From Nanobdellati archaeon (GTDB lineage Archaea; Aenigmatarchaeota; Aenigmatarchaeia; PWEA01), in the NCBI GenBank assembly GCA_022257805.1, contig JAKOPB010000018.1:1-7752 (forward strand): DNA of 7,752 nucleotides. The letters are read 5' to 3'. This document shows positions 5,318-7,752 of the stretch, one piece after another. The position numbers and the translations under genes are program-made. Under the pieces are notes generated by a model. It was not told the DNA's origin. It ran no database searches and saw nothing but the letters and a program-made list of their open reading frames with translations. The first letter of the stretch is position 1; every line of letters begins with the position of its first letter.

Positions 5318-6103
5318 ATGGAACTTGAAAAGATCGATGAGGAAGACGGGAAGCTGAGGTTTGTGGTAAAGGACTCGAGTCCGGCCATGATGAATGCTAT
5401 CAGAAGAATTTCTATGAACCAAATTCCAGTCCTTGCAATAGAGGACGTGGGAATAATTGAAAACAGTTCGGCTCTCTTTGATGAGATCGTAGCCCAGAGA
5501 CTTGGACAGATACCCCTTGTATTTGATCCGAAAAAGTTCGATGCCAGAGAGGAATGTGACTGTGAAGAGGGTTGCGTGAACTGCGAGGCAAAGTTTACTC
5601 TTCAAAAGGAGGGTCCCGGGAAGGTTTACTCCGGTGATATAGTTTCAGAATCCGATGATGTCGAGATTCTTTACGACGGTATACCTATAACCGAACTGGA
5701 CGAAAACCAGGAAATCGAGCTGGAAGCAACAGCAATTGTATCTATAGGAGAGGACCATTCAAAACATCAGGCGGCAATATCCTCGTACCAGTACTATCCT
5801 ATAATAGATGTGGACCAGGAAGAGCTTACGGATGATGAGAAGGAGGAGTGCGTCGAAGTTTGCCCGAGGAATGTGTTTGAGGTAGACGACGGAAAACTTA
5901 AGATAGTGGACGAAAAGAGGTGCACTTTGTGCAAAGAATGTGTGCAAGAAACGGACTTCGATGGCATTACGGTTACCTCCGACGAGGAGAAGTTTATATT
6001 TAAGATTGAATCAGTATCTTCATTGAACCCCGAGGACATCTTAGAGAAGACTGCTGAAATACTTGATGGTAAGGCAGAGAAGGTTATAGGTAAGTTGGGT
6101 TAG
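5318..6103 (+). CDS. rpoD: DNA-directed RNA polymerase subunit D (Rpo3) with ferredoxin-like domain
   Basis: Rpo3 (RpoD) is the alpha-like assembly subunit of archaeal RNA polymerase and pairs with subunits L, N and P. The 261-residue protein has the alpha motif at 20-45 (SSPAMMNAIRRISMNQIPVL), LFDEIVAQRLGQIPLVFD (53-70), a CxCx3CxxC element (C80, C82, C86, C89), and an inserted ferredoxin-like domain at about 165-225. In that domain CxxCxxC (C202, C205, C208) plus C182-Pro can form one 4Fe-4S cluster. C178 is extra, and the other cluster site lacks its CxxCxxC. ATG 5318 has GAGGG (5306-5310) seven bases upstream, and TTG 5312 overlaps the uS11 stop. The TAG stop shares its final G with the first base of tRNA-Leu. 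Confidence 0.95.
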   Translation: MELEKIDEEDGKLRFVVKDSSPAMMNAIRRISMNQIPVLAIEDVGIIENSSALFDEIVAQRLGQIPLVFDPKKFDAREECDCEEGCVNCEAKFTLQKEGPGKVYSGDIVSESDDVEILYDGIPITELDENQEIELEATAIVSIGEDHSKHQAAISSYQYYPIIDVDQEELTDDEKEECVEVCPRNVFEVDDGKLKIVDEKRCTLCKECVQETDFDGITVTSDEEKFIFKIESVSSLNPEDILEKTAEILDGKAEKVIGKLG

Positions 6104-6124
6104 CGGGGGTAACCAAGCGGTCAA

Positions 6125-6141
6125 GGTAAAGATACGACTAA
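6125..6141 (+). other. tRNA-Leu intron 1, D loop, 17 nt
   Basis: The precursor shows central helix GGTC (6119-6122) with GACT (6136-6139, one G-T wobble), bulges AA^G (6123-6125) and AA^A (6140-6142), and inner stem GTA/TAC (6126-6128, 6133-6135) closed by loop AAGA. The outer helix is the D stem ACC/GGT, separated by four unpaired bases. Splicing gives the normal GGTCAAAGGTG D-arm sequence. The AAGGT repeat at both ends means the exact cut could shift by a few bases. Confidence 0.8.
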
Positions 6142-6157
6142 AGGTGCAGGACTTAAG

Positions 6158-6211
6158 TTTTACGACTTAAGTATTGAGTCCCGGGAGATGGGTCGGGCAC
6201 GATGATAAGAA
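6158..6211 (+). other. tRNA-Leu intron 2, anticodon loop (37/38), 54 nt
   Basis: This junction fits the canonical BHB: exon stem CAGGA/TCCTG, 4-bp central helix CTTA (6152-6155) with TAAG (6206-6209), bulges AG^T (6156-6158) and AA^A (6210-6212). Cutting after the second base of each bulge restores the loop CTTAAGA. The inner helix next to the bulges is weak (about two pairs). A GACT/AGTC stem (6164-6167, 6177-6180) may form further inside. Confidence 0.87.
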
Positions 6212-6281
6212 ATCCTGTGGCTTAGTGCCTTCGTCGGTTCGAATCCGGCCCCCCGCATCCAGTAAAAATGGTGTTATCGAT

Positions 6282-6635
6282 ATGGAAAAGACTAATCCCG
6301 TTTTGAAAAAGACCATACGTAGGCTTGAGGAGAAGGGCAGGAAGGACGATGTGGATCTTTGGAAAGAAGTTGCCAGGAGGCTAAAGCGTCCCAGAAGAAA
6401 GAACAAACCGGTGAATCTGGCAAAGATAAACAGGCATGTTGAAGACGGTGAAACCGTACTTGTTCCAGGAAAGGTTACCGGTTACGGCAACCTCGAAAAA
6501 AGTGTCAGCGTTGCTGCCCTTGGATTTTCAAGGGATGCAAGGGACAGGATAGAGGAAGACGGTGAGACAAAGGATATACTTGAACTCCTCGAAGAAAATC
6601 CAAAGGGAGAAAACGTCAGAATATTGGAGGGTTAA
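6282..6635 (+). CDS. rpl18e: Large ribosomal subunit protein eL18
   Basis: eL18 is a 50S protein found in archaea and eukaryotes but not bacteria. The 117-residue product has MEKTNPVLKKTIRRLEEKGR, WKEVARRLKRPRRKNKPVNLAKI (27-49), EDGETVLVPGKVTGYGNLEK (54-73) and SVAALGFSRDAR, all matching archaeal L18e, whose length is about 115-120. ATG 6282 is chosen because residues before it would come from the tRNA-Leu gene. GGTG (6270-6273) lies eight bases upstream, a weak to moderate site. The start is 24 bases after the tRNA 3' end. It begins the eL18-uL13-uS9-rpoN group, an order conserved in many archaea. Confidence 0.95.
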   Translation: MEKTNPVLKKTIRRLEEKGRKDDVDLWKEVARRLKRPRRKNKPVNLAKINRHVEDGETVLVPGKVTGYGNLEKSVSVAALGFSRDARDRIEEDGETKDILELLEENPKGENVRILEG

Positions 6636-6636
6636 T

Positions 6637-7035
6637 ATGATAGTCAATGCAGAAGGACAGGTTATGGGAAGGTTGTCTTCGGAGATAGCCAGCAAGCTGC
6701 TTGATGGCGAAGAAATAAAGATATTGAACTGCGAAAAGGCCGTCATATCGGGTAGGCCTGATGGTATTATTGAGAGCTATCTTCAGAAGAGAGATATAGG
6801 CGGTCCTGAGCATGGTCCGTATTCTTCTCTCAGACCCGAAAAAATACTGAGGGATTCCATAAAAGGTATGCTCCCGATGAAAAAGAAGAGGGGAAGGGAT
6901 GCTCTGAGTAGGTTGGATGTAGTCAGAGGAAATCAGGATGACGAGGAAGGGGAAAGACTTTCAAAGGGCAAAGATGATTTAAAGACAAATTATATAACTC
7001 TTGAAGAGTTATCAGAAAGGATAGGTGGAAGATAA
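6637..7035 (+). CDS. rpl13: Large ribosomal subunit protein uL13
   Basis: uL13 is an early-assembling 50S protein that binds 23S rRNA. The 132-residue product shows MIVNAEGQVMGRLSSEIASKLL (the family's opening motif), INCEKAVISGR-type sequence at 29-40, then GPYSSLRPEKILRDSIKGMLPMKKKRGRDALSRL (60-93), matching archaeal uL13 in its RNA-contact region. Archaeal uL13 is usually about 140-155 residues, so the C-terminus is slightly short. ATG 6637 has a strong GGAGGG (6626-6631) five bases upstream and lies one base after the eL18 stop. Its stop overlaps the uS9 start as TAATG, indicating coupled translation. Confidence 0.95.
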   Translation: MIVNAEGQVMGRLSSEIASKLLDGEEIKILNCEKAVISGRPDGIIESYLQKRDIGGPEHGPYSSLRPEKILRDSIKGMLPMKKKRGRDALSRLDVVRGNQDDEEGERLSKGKDDLKTNYITLEELSERIGGR

Positions 7036-7436
7036 TGTCTGTAAATGCTACCGGAAAGAGAAAGGAAGCCAGGGCCAGTGCCAGGCTGGAGGAGGGGGAA
7101 GGAAACTTAAGAATAAACTCCAGACCTCTCGAGAGCTTTAGCGATGAGATGGTTGAATTGATGATAAAAGAGCCGCTGAGACTTGCCGGCGATCTTCCCG
7201 AAAACCTGGATATAGAGGTCGAGGTTTCTGGAGGAGGTAAGATAGGTCAGGCGGAAGCGGTAAGACAGGCTATTGCAAGAGGTCTAGTGAAGTTTTCCGG
7301 GGACGAGGAACTTGAGAAGAAGTTTGAAGAGTACGACAGATATCTTCTCGTGAGAGACGCAAGGACTACGGAACAACATAAGCCTTCAATGTCCAGCAAA
7401 GGTGCTAGAAAGCATAAACAGAGGTCGAAGAGGTGA
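7035..7436 (+). CDS. rps9: Small ribosomal subunit protein uS9
   Basis: uS9 lies in the 30S head, and its C-terminal tail reaches the P-site tRNA. The 133-residue product has ATGKRKEARASARL (5-18), INSRPLESFSDEMVELMIKEPL (27-48), SGGGKIGQAEAVRQAIARGLVKF (65-87) and a basic tail ending in RKHKQRSKR. The SGGG-GQA-AxRxAIARGL motif is diagnostic. The tail ends in SKR, whereas many archaeal uS9 proteins end in a SYR-like form; the C-terminal Arg thought to contact tRNA is kept. ATG 7035 overlaps the uL13 stop by one base and has GGTGG (7024-7028) six bases upstream. Confidence 0.94.
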   Translation: MSVNATGKRKEARASARLEEGEGNLRINSRPLESFSDEMVELMIKEPLRLAGDLPENLDIEVEVSGGGKIGQAEAVRQAIARGLVKFSGDEELEKKFEEYDRYLLVRDARTTEQHKPSMSSKGARKHKQRSKR

Positions 7437-7440
7437 AAAT

Positions 7441-7635
7441 ATGATAATACCTGTAAGATGTATAAGCTGTGGTAAACCCGTCGGACATCTCTGGGAAGAA
7501 TATAAGGAAAGGACCGAAGATGGGGAGGATTCCGGCGAGGTCCTGGACGATCTCGGTCTTGATAGATACTGTTGCAGGAGTCTTTTCCTCACGCACACCG
7601 ACTTGATACACAGGGCAGCGAAGTTCAAGAAGTGA
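7441..7635 (+). CDS. rpoN: DNA-directed RNA polymerase subunit N (Rpo10)
   Basis: Rpo10 (RpoN) is a small zinc-binding RNA polymerase subunit that helps assemble the D-L-N-P platform, so it is the functional partner of the rpoD gene upstream. The 64-residue product has the full family pattern: MIIPVRCISCGKPVGHLWEEY, then LDDLGLDRYCCRSLFLTHTDLI. Zinc ligands C7, C10, C44 and C45 are all present, and the length is typical (about 60-70). ATG 7441 has AGGTGA (7431-7436) four bases upstream, overlapping the uS9 stop. It is the last gene of this operon in the window. The rpoK gene that often follows in other archaea is absent here. Confidence 0.96.
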   Translation: MIIPVRCISCGKPVGHLWEEYKERTEDGEDSGEVLDDLGLDRYCCRSLFLTHTDLIHRAAKFKK

Positions 7636-7640
7636 AGCGC

Positions 7641-7661
7641 CTAATCTTTATTTACTATAAA
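7641..7661 (+). promoter_or_regulatory. AT-rich intergenic promoter and possible T-rich terminator
   Basis: The 36-base gap after rpoN contains CTAATCTTTATTTACTATAAA. TTTATTTA (7648-7655) or ACTATAAA (7654-7661) could act as a TATA box for the next gene, with predicted transcription start near 7675-7685. The T-rich part could also end the rpoN transcript, as archaeal terminators are often simple T-runs. The run here is interrupted, so termination is only a weak suggestion. Confidence 0.4.
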
Positions 7662-7671
7662 CACGAAGTTA

Positions 7672-7752
7672 ATGTTGGTGTGTAACTTGAACAAAGCTGC
7701 GTTTATCCTCTCTTTGATTGCCGTATTTGTCCTACTGTCTCCTTCTGCACTG
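7672..7752 (+). CDS. N-terminus of a putative secreted or membrane protein (partial)
   Basis: An open frame from ATG 7672 runs to the window edge without a stop. The 27 visible residues begin MLVCNLNKAAFILSLIAVFV and continue LLSPSAL. A short polar start with one Lys, a hydrophobic run of about 14 residues and a small-residue region (SPSA) resemble a Sec signal peptide or N-terminal membrane anchor. TTG 7687 is an alternative start giving MNKAAF and has GGTG (7677-7680) six bases upstream, a better-placed site than anything before the ATG. The function cannot be told from this fragment. It is separated from rpoN by an AT-rich gap and probably has its own promoter. Confidence 0.55.
   Translation, partial: MLVCNLNKAAFILSLIAVFVLLSPSAL

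Larger units (their letters stand above)
6103..6257 (+). tRNA. tRNA-Leu(UAA) with two introns
   Basis: The acceptor stem is GCGGGGG (6103-6109) with CCCCCGC (6250-6256) and discriminator A (6257, typical of Leu). The D stem is ACC (6112-6114) with GGT (6143-6145). The anticodon stem is CAGGA (6147-6151) with TCCTG (6213-6217), and the anticodon TAA (6154-6156) is in loop CTTAAGA. The variable arm has GGC/GCC (6219-6221, 6227-6229). The T arm is GTCGG, TTCGAAT, CCGGC (6233-6249). Introns at 6125-6141 and 6158-6211 total 71 nt, leaving 84 nt for the mature tRNA. CCA is not encoded directly: a T separates the discriminator from CCA at 6259-6261. Base 6103 is also the last base of the rpoD stop codon. 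Confidence 0.9.

Noticed and set aside
4853..5605. A 250-residue open frame on the minus strand across uS4, uS11 and rpoD.
   Set aside because: It is antisense to three well-identified genes, shows no recognisable family motif and is best explained as a shadow of their codon use. The same holds for the other minus-strand frames, including 3884-4531 and 2629-3108.
6174..6281. An upstream extension of the eL18 reading frame from ATG 6174.
   Set aside because: It runs through the tRNA-Leu gene. The added residues do not resemble eL18, whose normal start and length fit ATG 6282.
6562..6636. An upstream extension of the uL13 reading frame inside eL18.
   Set aside because: The uL13 family begins at MIVNAEGQVMGRL, and GGAGGG is placed correctly for ATG 6637.
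1..7752. Search for CRISPR arrays, insertion sequences, attachment sites or defence genes.
   Set aside because: No regularly spaced repeats, transposase motifs, inverted terminal repeats or foreign-looking genes were seen. All protein genes but the last fit a housekeeping translation, transcription and export cluster.

Overview
This window is an archaeal chromosome segment carrying the end of the spc-like and the alpha-like ribosomal protein clusters, all on the + strand. The archaeal assignment rests on eL18, the RNA polymerase subunits Rpo3 (RpoD) and Rpo10 (RpoN), the Cbf5-type pseudouridine synthase with a PUA domain, the DUF106 (EMC3/YidC-like) protein next to SecY, and tRNA genes with bulge-helix-bulge (BHB) introns. 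GGTGA/GGAGG-type ribosome binding sites are frequent. The exact lineage cannot be read from the window. The compact gene order and non-canonical tRNA introns would suit a small-genome (for example DPANN) archaeon, but that is inference.

Layout: the last codons of uL30 (1-81), uL15 (85-501), secY (482-1894), a DUF106 membrane protein (1934-2563) and cbf5 (2560-3522) form one tightly packed block for ribosome assembly, protein export and rRNA/tRNA pseudouridylation. A clear TATA box at 3540-3547 then starts a new unit with a small Trm112/YcaR-like zinc-ribbon protein (3571-3747). Its stop codon touches an intron-rich tRNA-Ser(UGA) gene (3748-3947). Next come uS13, uS4, uS11 and RNA polymerase subunit D (3978-6103). 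The last base of the rpoD stop codon is the first base of tRNA-Leu(UAA) (6103-6257). The block continues with eL18, uL13, uS9 and rpoN (6282-7635). After a short AT-rich gap, a protein with a signal-peptide-like N-terminus begins (7672) and runs off the window.

The most unusual content is in the two tRNA genes. By hand folding, tRNA-Ser(UGA) carries three introns: 48 nt in the anticodon loop, 20 nt in the variable arm and 42 nt in the T loop. tRNA-Leu(UAA) carries two: 17 nt in the D loop and 54 nt in the anticodon loop. Each junction can be drawn as a BHB or near-BHB. Removing the introns gives standard type II tRNAs of 90 nt (with encoded CCA) and 84 nt. Splicing at the non-canonical positions predicts a broad-specificity splicing endonuclease. 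The tRNAs lie inside ribosomal-protein transcription units with no gap from the preceding stop codons, so tRNA processing and mRNA integrity may be linked. Genes often found in this region of other archaea (adk, cmk, eL34, eL14 between secY and cbf5; rpoK, eno, rps2 after rpoN) are absent here.
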